Assembly: GCA_019925095.2 (NCBI GenBank)
Contig: CM034394.1
Coordinates: 8,320,272-8,384,271, forward strand
Direction of reading: 5' to 3'
Length of the DNA: 64,000 bases
DNA from: Dendrolimus kikuchii
Lineage: Eukaryota > Arthropoda > Insecta > Lepidoptera > Lasiocampidae
This document shows, one piece after another, positions 1 to 13,000 of the stretch. Within the stretch, counting starts at the first letter, position 1, and every line of letters starts with the position of its first letter. Position numbers and translations under genes: made by a program. The notes beneath the pieces were generated by a model that ran no database searches, was not told the DNA's origin, and saw nothing but the letters and a program-made list of their open reading frames with translations.

Positions 1-173
1 CTAGGAAAAGTTAATAAACCCATTGAAGTCCTGCTGGTGGGGTTGGTTCGGATCTTAATAATATCGCCACGCATGGCGTCCAAGATTGTAATGGTAATCT
101 GTAAGCACAGGTTTTTGCAAACATCAATGTTTCTCTTTACCATCAGCACGTGATATTTTTCCAAGTTCTACTT

Positions 174-300
174 TCCCTTTAGAGGGCAACAGCGCATTTG
201 TAGCACCTTTAGTGCTGCAAATGTTCTTAGGCGATGGTAACCGCTTTCCATCTGGTGGACCGTCTGCTTATTTGCTGAGCTCGTGCAATAAGAAAATGCA
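174..300 (-). repeat. Dispersed repeat A (core GATGGTAACCGCTTTCCATC)
   Basis: One of about ten copies in the window sharing the core GATGGTAACCGCTTTCCATC followed by a CTGCCTGTCTGCTGA-like block and an A-rich end. On the minus strand it starts with a poly(T)/TTGCAG-like stretch. No coding capacity. The class (SINE-like or MITE) is not settled; the best copy is 19357-19670. Confidence 0.75.
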
Positions 301-446
301 ACAATTATTTTCTGCAATTATTTTTTTTCTTATAATAACTTCTTTCTTTCTCTCCACATGCACATCATGATAGACCGAATTCAAACGTCATTGGAATGAG
401 GCGCAAAAGCCTTAACAACCAAACTGCAACAACTTTTACGGAAAAT

Positions 447-735
447 CTTATCCGTGCAGGAACGGAGAAAGAATACAACTTTTTGCGGCCGGGCGGCCTG
501 TCGTAAGAGACGACAAAACCACCCACAGCCAGATGGTAGGGATATTTGCCCAACTGGATGGCTTTAAGAGAGCAGCAGCGCATTTGTTTGGTGTTGCAAA
601 TGTCCGTAGGCGATGGTAACCGCTTTCCATCAAGTGGGTCGTCTGCCTGTCTGCTGAACTCCTGCAATAAAAAAAAATTGCTTTCCATCATGTGGGCCCT
701 CTGCCTGTCTGCTGAACTCCTACAACAAAAAATAA
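447..735 (-). repeat. Dispersed repeat A, long copy with partial tandem repeat
   Basis: Minus-strand copy carrying the GGCCGGGCGGCCTGTCG block, the GATGGTAACCGCTTTCCATC core and the A-rich end at 666-676. A second partial copy of the end (680-735, TTTCCATCATGTGGG and CTGCCTGTCTGCTGAACTCC) follows directly, so the 3' part is duplicated. Confidence 0.75.
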
Positions 736-1042
736 AAAATCTTTCCCGTAGTAAATTTTAACAAAGAATTCTCTAACACTGAAACGGTCAGCTATCTAAC
801 TTTTTATAGTATCTACTTATGCTTTGCTAAAATCATAAGCAAACTTATTATAAGATGTTCCTTTTATCTGTCTCATAAAATGTCTGTCCTGGGCAACATA
901 AAATTCCATTTTATGTATTTTTTCCATTTTATTATTCAGCACTTGGATCGTTTTCTATTCATATAGAACAGTTTCTGTCACGCAATATAAGATATTGAAT
1001 TTATTTTTTCGTTCAAGTAATATTTAAACTATTTGTTTCCAG

Positions 1043-4000
1043 ATAAGACTATCTTAGACCAAGCAATTGAAGACATCGAATTTTTCAGCGACTTTCCTGA
1101 GGTAAAGACTTCTTGACTCTGGTCCGTATTTTAAATGAATAAGTCGTGGTAGCTTAGTGGCTAAGGTACTCGCATCTCAAATGACACGGGATCGAATACT
1201 GGTCAAAAAGCATACACCACTTTGTCCGGTTACTATATCTTACAATTCATTCTGTTGTCTTGCTATCGGTAGAAATATGATAGGTATCACGTTTATGTCA
1301 AATTTTAACCAGTAGTAAGGCAAATGAATGATTAATATGATATAGGAATTTACATGTTGTTTCAATTACCACTAGCCGACGGCGAAGGAATGTTTACCTT
1401 CACCGTCCTTCACGGTGTTACCGTGATGTGAACCTACATATTGCGATAACTCACGTGCTAAACCCGCCTAGTGGCCTTTGATAAGCGTGGCGGGTATACT
1501 GTTCATTTCTCTAAAAATGGGGGACCGGTGCAAAGGGTAGATCTAGGTATGATTTCAACACTTTTTCTCTACACCACTTTGATTTCACCTTGATTTCTTG
1601 TTGTGTGTGTTGTTGAATGTTTGAGAAAGGGTCGCATATTCAGCGTAATGCAATAACCGATATGGAAACTTTTCATATATTATATGTATTATAGACTTTT
1701 ATTAAGCTATTGTCATCCTTAGTATTTTTCTTCCACATTTCAGGTGAACACTGTGTGCATTTTTTTTTTATTGCAGGATATCAGCAGACAGGCAGACATC
1801 CCACTTGATGGAAAGCGGTTACCATCGCCTATGGACATTTGCAACACCAAAGTTGCTACAAATGCGTTGCTGTTCTCTTAAGGGAGACTGGAACCTGGTC
1901 ACTAATGCCGGAACAAAACTCAAGGTTGTTATGACGACATACTCGTATACTACATACTACTACTACTACATACTCATACGTGCATAATCAATAGACAATC
2001 ATTAGAAGTGAAAATTCAATTTCACCTTTACTTAATTGTTTGAGCCTTCATGGCAGCATAAAAGGGTGGCAGAACTCTTTACAATTCTGACGCCTTTCAC
2101 AGTACGATTTAGCAACTACCCGCGTTTTAAGGTCTAAAGGTCATAAAGCTATAATTGTAACAACAGTATAATAGTCTTGATAAGTTCTCAGTCCACTGCC
2201 TTAGAAGTCCTTAAATAAAAAATCGAAGAAAACAAATTTCAAACACATAAATAACCGTTCCATGTAAGCGATTCAACGCTAAACTTTTTCTATACTTTAC
2301 ACAGTTAATCGTTCATGAACTTGCTACGTTGCAATCGACGAAGGTCACTCTTTAACCGTTAAACATCAAGGTTACATATCCAAACGTCATTATCATACAG
2401 CAATAATTTCCAGTTAAGGTAGGTTCAACAAGATGTTACAGAAATATATAAAAAAATATTGTCCCATCTAACTCGCATTACTGGATTCTCGTGACGGAAC
2501 CGATTTCATTTCCGAATGTTTGAGGACGCTCACGAAAATGAGCTTTATATTTATGACAGGTTATTTTGTTGGGTGAGCGCAAAAGATTGGCATTGGTTGG
2601 TTTCGAGGCTGATAAAATGGTTCGGATTAATAATGACACGAAGCGGCGTTCTTTGAACAGGCGCTTCATTCAAATAGCTATTAATAGCCTCTGATTTGTC
2701 AAGGCAGACTTTAATTTAATTATGTAAATTTAAGTTTGTTAGCCGTGGTAGCGTAATGGCTAGTGCACGCATCCCAAATACAAAGGGTGCGGGTTCGAAT
2801 CCTGGCCGGAACGCATGCACCACTTAGGCGGTTTTCTGACCTAATGTACATATTGTTACAATTACCACGTGCTAACAACGGCGAAGAAAAAAAACCGGTT
2901 TGTCAAACCTGCCAAGGCGGCTTGGACAAGCGTATTGGATATACTTTCCGTTCCCTTATAATGGGAGGCCCGAACCCAGCAGTGTGACGTTCATGGGCTG
3001 TTATTCTTATAAGTTTGCTTAGAGGATATTTTTATGCCTTTATCATTTCATTTCTGGATTCTATCTCAAGCCGTAACCTAAGGGAACGCGGAATGAAGTA
3101 CTTGCCACAGACAAAGAACATTAATTGCAACAGCCAGCCGTCAAGTTAATCTCTCTTAATACCCTGTTCCCTGAAGACATAATACACTTTAAATTATGAT
3201 AGACATAGTGTTCATGTGGTACTTCGATGTAAGTAATGCATATTGCATAAATGGTACCAAATGCGCTATTGAACACTTCGACAAATCTTCCGCATCGCTC
3301 TTTTTTATGATCGGCTGATTCACCTACATGTAATGACTTCTAAGCAAAAACGAGATTATTTTAATATATCCAAGTTTTATTTAATAGATTTACTGATAAA
3401 AGTTAATTCTATTTTGCTAAATCAAATATCTCTTCTTTGGTTTGCAAACGTTTAAGAACCATGTTTTATATAATTGATAACTTCGACTTACTCAAAAATG
3501 AAATCGAGTTTAACTTTTATTAGGTTACTTATTATAGGATAGGTTGTCGTTTGCAGTTGACGCTCCATCGTCACACGGTATGGCTTTTCTTGATGGAACT
3601 GGCGAGACGTCGCTGGGGCGCGAGACCTAGAGCAGAAACTGAGAGGGCCACTCGACTGCTGTCTGAAGCGGGATCGCCTTTCAATGACATTGAGAATGTT
3701 ATATGGGAACAGAGGGTGCACTTTGCAGCCGCTATTGCTAGGATACGCATAAAAAATAAAGCATTTACGTAAGTATCATAAACTAAATATTTTAATAATT
3801 TCTGATTCGCTCAAACATTTCTGTAGGTATGACGTGCTGTCTATCTACTTTCATAATATTAAACTATAGAAATCTTGGGAGTTGGAATAAGTTTCCATTA
3901 ATGAAAGATATTTGTATTCCATATCCCAGGTCAGGTTTTCTCACATTAATATGATCTTGTTTTTTATAAAAATGTGTCAAAAAATTCTGTCACGACTGGC

Positions 4001-7000
4001 AGCACAAAATATCCATATAAGCGCCGATAACCGCTTTTCATCAGGTGGACCGTTATCCTGCCTGCCTACTATATGAGCAGAATACTTACTTAATCTTTTA
4101 AAACCTTATAAGTATACGAAGAGAGTTTATTTTTGGGTATGTTTATACACGTAGGGATATCTCGAAAATCAAATGTAAATCTATTTATTTGTATGTAATT
4201 TAATAATTCTGAACACATCCACGGTTTCAGTCTCTCAGAACTGCTGCCATTGCACTTACGAGAAGAACGGGTCCAGGCATGCGTCAATAAAGACAGCGTA
4301 ACCGGATGGGTGAACACTTTTAAAGCAAAGTTAGTTTCACATGTTAAAATGAGTTCACCTTTATAAAATGAAATTTACAAGAAAACCCTGTTGCGAAAGA
4401 AAGCACTTTGCTTTGATGCTAATTTTTTTTAACTCGTAAATAATGTCGGCCCATAAATGTCACTGATTACTGGCCACGGTCTTCGTCATTTTTAACGCGG
4501 TTTGATGAGTGTCACACATCGTTCCTTTCATCGCGATGTTTTCTTGTTATATATATATTACATATTTTTTGAATGAGAATCTGTAGCTTTAACAACCGAG
4601 ACCTAGTAGGTACTGTATTTAGAAATGTTTCCTTTCAGAAAAGTAGCGCTTTTAGTGAAAAGGCTGCATGAACTTGGATACTCTTACAGCCATTCTCGTC
4701 AACTTTGCGCTGGAGAGTACAGATTTGATCGAGTTTGCCCAAGGTAAGCATTCTCAGAACTAAAACAAACATTTTTATATTAACAAACGCTCATTGAAAA
4801 AATGACTTGAAAGTAGCAATTTGAAATTAACTTTTAAAACATTTATTATCTTTTCAATTTTGATTGTTATTGTCCTTCTTTTTATTGCCTGAAGCAGGCA
4901 AACAGGTCACCTGATGGAAAGCGGTTACCGTCGCCTATAGACGTTTGCAACACTAGAGGTGTCGCTAACCCGTAGCCGACCTCTAAGAAATTTTGTCCTG
5001 AAACGCCCTTCTTAAAAGACCCTATGTCAAATCGCAAAGGGGAAACTGCGGCGGAAAGTTCTCTCCAATCTCCAGGTCATTGTTGTACGCGGAAAAAATG
5101 TCTAAAATATTTTTTCATATAACCTCAAAAAGCGAGAATCAATCGATCTGTATCCTCATGGAGGATTTAGGAGCTTTACGTATATTAGAAAAAATAGTTC
5201 AAACATTTGTACTAATGCTAGGTTCATCACGCTTCGACCACCCGGAAACCTCAGCATCGGCCAACTGGACCTCGTCAAAGATGGAGTTATTGTATTACAA
5301 GTAGGTTACATTTCTAGTTATAGGTGATCTGTGGGTTACAAAAACAATCACGTTTTTTCATTGTAAAGTACAATTATTTCGATTCACATGTACTATAAAG
5401 TCTATACAATAATATAATCAAAACTAGACTTACTTTTACCAAAATTAACTATTAGTTTTGATTATATTTTATTTCTTCTATACAACCTTAGGTATCTATA
5501 CCTAAAGAAGAATATCTATAATATTATAAAATTCTAAACAAGCCGTGTCTGTACATGGAAGCTATTAAAAAAACAATTAGAATAGACCATATGAACTACA
5601 TGATTATGTGACGGAGAAAACGATGCAATTCTTTTAAGATTTCTTGTTTGTTGTTCAAGATTCATGTAAAAACTACTGGGCGCTGATTTCGCTGATCGAC
5701 AGCTAATTTTTAGACTTAAAATCTGCGCTACATTTTATCCCGGGAATCCCGCAGGAAATGCGATTTGAAGTGGTTTGGGTGCATAAAAATTAGCTTATTC
5801 CGACAGTTTTCACTAAAACGATAGCTTACATTCTTTTTTAAATACAGCGGTACTTTGTGTCCCGGGAATCCCGCGGGAATTTCAAGTCACGCGTGGACGA
5901 GGTCGGTGGCATATCCAATAATACATATTATGTGTTGTTTATAACGAGGATGAATAGATGCCTTCGTTTCGGAGTATGGAATCGTTTCTGCAGAATATAT
6001 TATATCCGAACTAAATAGTTTCAATTTGAAATGGTTCAGTCCCTAAGTGTGTATGTTTATTATTAGTCCTATTATAGGCCGGTACCTATGTCTTACTATT
6101 CATACGCTTGATTTACCATCGGCTAACTTTTGGCAAATGACTGTTATGAAATTTTACATAGAGAGATAAATGAAGGGTCGGTAAAATATAAGGGCCGTTC
6201 TTATATAAGTAAGTAAGTCGATAAATTTTGTTTTAGAAAATAACATTTTCTGTAGTAACATTTATTCAAATGTCATTCATTGTTCTTTGGTAAAATAAGA
6301 AAAATAAACATTAAATTATTTATCCAAATATATCATGTACACATATAAAATAGTTTTATTTTAGAATTCTCTGAATATTAAACATAACTAAAACAACGTC
6401 CTAAATATTCATCATCATCATCCGAGCGCTAATTCCCGGTTGCGTTCGGAGCGTTCACTCCGACGCCCAGGGTCCGCTTTCCTATTTTAACAACGTCCTA
6501 AATGTTATGACAATATATATCTATAAAAACAGAAAAAGATGCGTACATTCACGGTTCGTACATATCGTTGAAAACAGAACTTCGGTACGCAGGAAAGGGA
6601 GTTTTGCGAAGGCGCTTCCACACTCTGCAGGGCATTACGCGTCAACGCGCTGCGTGGAGTGGTGGCGCAGACGCACGCGTCTTCCCCGAGGTGTTCCGCG
6701 TACCTCGCGGCTCAACTGAGAGAACTGGCAGCTGTGTTCAAAGCTAAAACACCATCCGCTCCAGTCACACCTGAACTTGGGAAACTCGTTGTTTTTGGTG
6801 CTGGAGACAAGTATGTAGCTACTGGCCGTTACGTAGGAATCTGCATACATGCAATGTCTTACATGATATTAACAAACTCCCGTCATGTCACAGAATTTGT
6901 AATTTTACTAAATACTAGCCGTACCTGTCACTTTTATTATTAGGCATCATACAAACAGCAGTTTCCCCTTTTAATTTTGGCATTTATATTGAAATCACAC

Positions 7001-10000
7001 AAAGCATCAATTTTATTAGTATATATAAATTTTAATTATGTGAGATTGTACTAAAGCAATATCTATAATATTATAAAATTCTAAACTTGCCTTATATGTA
7101 CATTAAAGCTATTTCAAAAAAAACCAACTGGAATAGACTATATAAACGATGGAGAACACGATGCAATTTTTTTTATATTTCTTCCCTGTTCGTCGTTTTA
7201 TCTGTTTGTCGTTTTGTCTGTTTGTCGTTTTGTCTGTTTGTTCGGGATTCACGTATAAACTACTAGGTCGATTTCGACGTGGTTTTCGCTGATCTACAGT
7301 AAATTCTTAGACTTAATCTGTGCAACTTTTTATTCCGGCAATCCTGTGGTAATTTTTCTGGAAATTATTTAAAATGGCCAAATAAAAAAAAACGAATTCC
7401 AAAGTGATTTTTTTTTGCTGATCGATAGTAAATTATATTTAATAAATAGTGTGATTTTTTATCCCGGTAATCCCGCAGGAATTTATCCGGTCCGGGATAA
7501 GTTAAGCGTGGAGGAAGTCGGGGCAAATTCTAGTTTCGTAATATAATTCGTACATACTTTACCTGAATTAATAAGACACATTTATTATAGATATCTACTT
7601 TGATTTCGAATGTTTTATGGCAATCCTCATAAAGGAACTAGTGGATAGTTAGTTTTTTTTTATATTTTGGAAATAGTAATCTCACTGCAGTCGTTGCACA
7701 TATTGGATATATTACTAATCATGTTTTAGGGTAGATAGCTACGTGTGCGCTCTTCGAGAACTAGGTATAGAAGCTTCAGAAGCACCTCAATCTGGAGCTC
7801 CAGTGTGTGTGTTAAGTGAACCAGTACACTGTGATACGCCGACTGTCATCAGTGCTTTGGATGGAGTGGTGGCTGTATTAGCGACGCCACCCAATTCATA
7901 TTCTGCTGTGACCGACCCTATCGATCTTGTCTGTGGACGTGGAGGAGATCTGGCTATGCTTGAGGTAACAACTCAGAATATTATCGATATACTGTTTGTT
8001 ATTTATAAATGTGAAACTAAAGAAAATAATTGCTTCTTCCAAATTTATATAGAACATCAAAGATTTGTAATCCCGCAACCTCAGTCCTTAAGTTATAATC
8101 ACCCTGATTTCTATATGAAATTTGTATATGATTTTATAGAGAATTTTTATATTTTAGTTGGCACTAACAACTACGACATAAGATTATATTATAGCAATTG
8201 TTTATAAATTTTTTTTAAACTTTAGGTTTAATGTGTAGTCAAATCTTTATACTATTTCTAATACTCCAGTTATTGCAATTTGTAATTTATTAAACACTAC
8301 ACAGATCCTGACAGAGTCCGAGGTGGACGTGAAAGGGAAAGCTAGAGTGCAATCGATACTGGAAGAACAAAAGAAAACATTGAAAACACTTTTGTCAAAA
8401 CCACAAGTAAGTGTATACTTATGTATAACTGTTTTTAGCGGTTGCTTACAAAAACAGAAAAAAAAATTAAGTTATAAGCGTAGAAATTTATATTAATTAG
8501 TATGGTTTTAAAATATTTATCATATTGAATCTTACAGATCCAGTTGATATTGTACGAAACACATTCGGCTCTGGAGGCTGAGAACCAAGCACAAGTGACG
8601 CGAGCAGTCGCTGAAGCCAACAGACTGGCAAGAGAAAGGCACGCCTTGCTCAAGAAGAAACATAGGCAAAGTGTAAGTTGATAAAATAAATATGCCTCAT
8701 CAAAATAAAGAATTATAAAAATGCGTAGTTACCCATTGAGCTATATGTAGTTACTTACAATCGTTCTTTATGGATAAGATATAGTTAAAAAAACTCCAGA
8801 ATTAACTTAAAATAATCGAGATTTATTACACAGAGATAGTTATTCTTTTATGGAAAGGACGACAAAATTATCCTATTGTTTATACAGTTCATAAAATTTT
8901 GCACAAGTAGCACGCAACATACGTCGTTTTATAGATCATCGTTGATAAATTTGTTACATTTTTTACATTATTAGTTCATTTTTAGTTAATACAAATTCAT
9001 GTTCATTCATACAGAAATCCGTGAGCTAATTAAATTACCTCTGACTACGTGTACCTTATTACGCTACATAGATAATAAATAATATGTAGTTAGGATATAG
9101 GTACTTACCGATATGCCCCAATAAACTCATTTGTTCCACAGAGTCCGCAGAAACAGGCAGCGGAAACAATAGTCACAGATTCGACAACGTCAATAGAAAA
9201 TACGATATCTCGTACAGATATAGATAAAGACGAACCAGACGATTATCCTATAAGCGAATTATCTAAAAGTAGACCATTGTCACCCCCAAATACAAACCGC
9301 ACTCGGCCTCCAGAGGATAATGTATTGAGGAAGCAAATGGACCACGGAGAGAGTAGATCTCGACCGGGTACAAATAAAGCTAGGCCCATTCCTGAAATGT
9401 ATACTGGAGATAGCGTCCCACGAGACCCCGATAAGGATAATCCTGACATTTATGTAAGTCATTACGGGCAAAGGGTTTAGAAAAATCTATACATGCCCTT
9501 AGGAAGTTAAATTAAATTTTAATTTATATGTACGACCTTCAAAGTGTTCTCCAGTAAAACTTATTTTGAATAAAAACTTTTGAATTGGAATTTATGGGGG
9601 GGACTAAAACGCATTCTTACGTAATATTTTACAAATTGTCAAAATTTAATAGAATAGAATAGTACATTATGGTACTAGTGTGTAACATTGGTGATTACCG
9701 CCGAGGCGCCATTGAGACTCGAGCCGTAGGCGAGGGTCTTAAGAGAGCCGAGGACGGTAATCATCAATACACACGTGTATCATACGACGTTTTTCAACAC
9801 ACTTGTGAATAAAATAACAACAAAAACTCATCTTATTTAGTAGATAAAAAAAGTTATATATGAGTGAAAGTTTTATTTATTAAACACGTACGAGTTAAAA
9901 TTATCTAATTAAAAAAGAAGTTGCATGAAATGAGCAAGCAATAGGAACATTAATTTATTTGTTCTATACAACACGATCTTTTTTTTTGAATAAAAACTTT

Positions 10001-13000
10001 TTTAAGAACAAAGCAACTCAACCAATAAAATTTAAAAAAAAATCTACAACTCACTAGTGAGTTATAATGTTTTTTAGTCACAGTTTGATTATGGGTGTCA
10101 TTCTGTGCCTAATTGCGGTGACCATAGAGCCACTTTATGAGCAAGTGTGTTGAAAAATATTTTATCGTTCACCGCATACACATAAAATAAACATTTTACA
10201 GTAGTCACTTTAAACAGTAAAAGTAGGAACAATGGGCGGCATTAGAGCAATCTCTTCCAGACAACCCAAGCTAAGGATTTTATGAATGGGAGATTCGCAA
10301 GTGTATGACGGTTGTGTGCAAATTAAATACATATATAAATGGGATATATAATTATCACACAATACATATACCTAAAATGAATAAAAAATAGAGAATAAAT
10401 ATTTAAATAACATTTAATTCCTTCATTATATAAGAATTGAAATTATAATATATATAAAAATTTCCCTTAAGAGAGCAGCAGCGCATTTGCAGCAACTTGG
10501 TGTTGCAAATGTCCATAGGCGATGGTAACCGCTTTCCATCAAGTGGACCGTCTGCCTGTCTGCTGATCTCCTGCAATAAAAAAAAATGCACTTCGATTTA
10601 CATCTTATTTTACTTACTTTTAAAATAAAAATCTTTGATTTACGTTAAACTGTGAGTTTTAGTGTAACTGATCCTTTTCTAACAACGTTTTATTATTCGG
10701 AAAAACGAGATTGAATCTTACGTAAGACGAGAGAGGGGTGTTCGAGAAATCTTATGTATCCTTACATGAGTGTAGGGGGGATCAGAAATCGTCAAAATCA
10801 TCTTTACGTAATTAATGAATATGGAATTGTATGTTCGCATGGTTTACAGTTAACATAATGTTAAACGATAAAAATTTAATTTCCGACGCTTATGTTTAGG
10901 ATTTTTAGGCATTGAAGAAGAATAGGCTAAGGACTCGTTAATGTTAATAAAAATGCAAAAAAAAATATACATCCATAAGTTATTACGTACGTAAGTTATG
11001 GAATACTGAGATCATAAAATTATTACACTTATTACAAATAATATTAAAATATACTATTGTTTCTTAACCTTTTGGTGATTTTAAATTCTCAGTAAAGTTT
11101 TCCTCATGTTTTAGGTGCCAAGTTGCGATTTGTTTGAAATTTCTACATTACCAACTCTCGGCAATGGATTAGATATTAATTATATTTTAGATAGAGATGG
11201 ATGCTATCTTGGCCTTATCCAAAGAAAGGTTCGTATCTTTTTTTCATTCAAATAATATTGCAATCATTTTCTTTGGGTGTAAATGTAATCCATATATCAA
11301 AAATTTTGTCGGACGCCCTCCAGCGCGATGACCTGTGTACCTAAGGTCGCCGATAGACATTGGATGAGAAGAACGGAAAACCGTAATGGGTAGCAATTAC
11401 TTGGAGGCCTATTTCCAGCGTTGGACTTCGATTAGCTGACGTCAATGACGATATCCATAAAATTATAGACCGGGTCTTGTTCAAACGAATTTTTATAATT
11501 TCGGAAGTAAATATCTCACAAACTATAGACTTAAATGAAAAAGTCAGTAAGACACATCCACATGATTTTTCAAGAACTGTGTAGCAATATCCTCATACCC
11601 ATACGACCATCTCCTCATTACCTTAGTTATATAGTATTACTAGAGTTTACCCTGCCGCTGCGCTGCGGATCAACCTCTAGTGCGTACCTCTTATTTAAAG
11701 AGCAGGCGGTACAGGTTACATTGTATTAAATTTGTATGTATTTGTCCCCGGAAGGTTCACTTCATTTTACATCGCAAACTATCCCATCCCCCGTGTATCT
11801 GTAAACTACATAAATGACAAAACTTATAAAAATGACAAAATAGACAAAATGGACGAAATAAACGAATTGGACGAAGTATACAAAAATGACAAAATCACAA
11901 AACCTATCCTACTTTCCGGGATAACCTTTACAAAAATCTATCCCATTATCCGGGATGAAAAGTATCTCTTAGCCACCCTCGAGATTAAAATTACATATGT
12001 ACCGATTTTCAGCCAAGTTGGTCCAATAGTCTTTCCATAAAAGCATAACAAACAGAGAGACAAATATATTTTTATCTCGGAATATCTCCCATTTTTCGTG
12101 ATAAAAAGTAAACTATGATGATATAAATTTTAGCCACCTTAACTTTTTATACTATTGAACTCCACCATTATGCAGCGACATTAGTATACACCTGCGAGTA
12201 CATTTTAAGATTATCAGCTGTATTTGACATACATAAATGGACGAGGACATAAATATGAGGACTAACAGGATTTCATTTTCATCAAAATAATTACGGAACC
12301 ATAAAAACAGGCGTATTTTCATTCTGTATATGCAAGGTGTTAAATATGAATTGGACCTTGGTCTCATTAGATCAAAAGCACTGTTTCTGTTTACTTTTTT
12401 GTATGGCAAGAGGAGAAGACGGCAACACATAAAAAGGGCAGACAACATAAGAGAATTAGCGCAGACTTTACATAGAGTAAGTAGGATAGCGAGGACAAGA
12501 AGTGACTGGAAAATGTTGAAGGAAGTGAAGGATGATCTGTATAGGGTGGAGGAGCGAGATAGAATGCTCCTCCGTCTCAAAAGAAGATCTTCCAGCGTTT
12601 TGTATTTATATTTGTTGTATGTTTCGGGAAACGTTTGTAACATCGATTATTGCACAGCGCCATCTATTGGGTTGTAAGTGTTCCACTACAGAAGTCTGTG
12701 TCAAAAGACACGTAGATGTTAAAATAGAATAGATATAGAAAAAAATGTAATTTAGATCAAATTTACAATTCAGCAATAAAGGCAAATAAAAAATATGCAA
12801 TGAGTAGTGTGCGTGCATAGTACATAGAGGCATTACCCAACGGTAGGCTGACCGCAGGAGATAACCCGTCTGGACGCCAAGTACATGATACGGGTGGCGG
12901 AGGAGCGCGGGCTGTTCGGGCCGACGGCGGCGCCCGCGGCTGTTGTTCGTCGCAAGAGACAGGAGACCGCACCGCAGCAGCACAAGCGACGACGCCGCAA

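Noticed and set aside
1785..1990. Extra NSUN7 exon after TTTTTTATTGCAG
   Set aside because: The acceptor-like start is the conserved left end of repeat A; the exons at 1043 and 3557 already join in phase.
2740..2830. Possible tRNA gene (A and B boxes)
   Set aside because: No full cloverleaf or acceptor stem; the same head occurs at 1138 and 52735 followed by a common SINE body.
7965..8207. Open frame running on past the NSUN7 exon that ends at 7964
   Set aside because: It reads through a good GT donor (GAG/GTAACA) into AT-rich sequence without similarity; the next exon at 8305 joins in phase.
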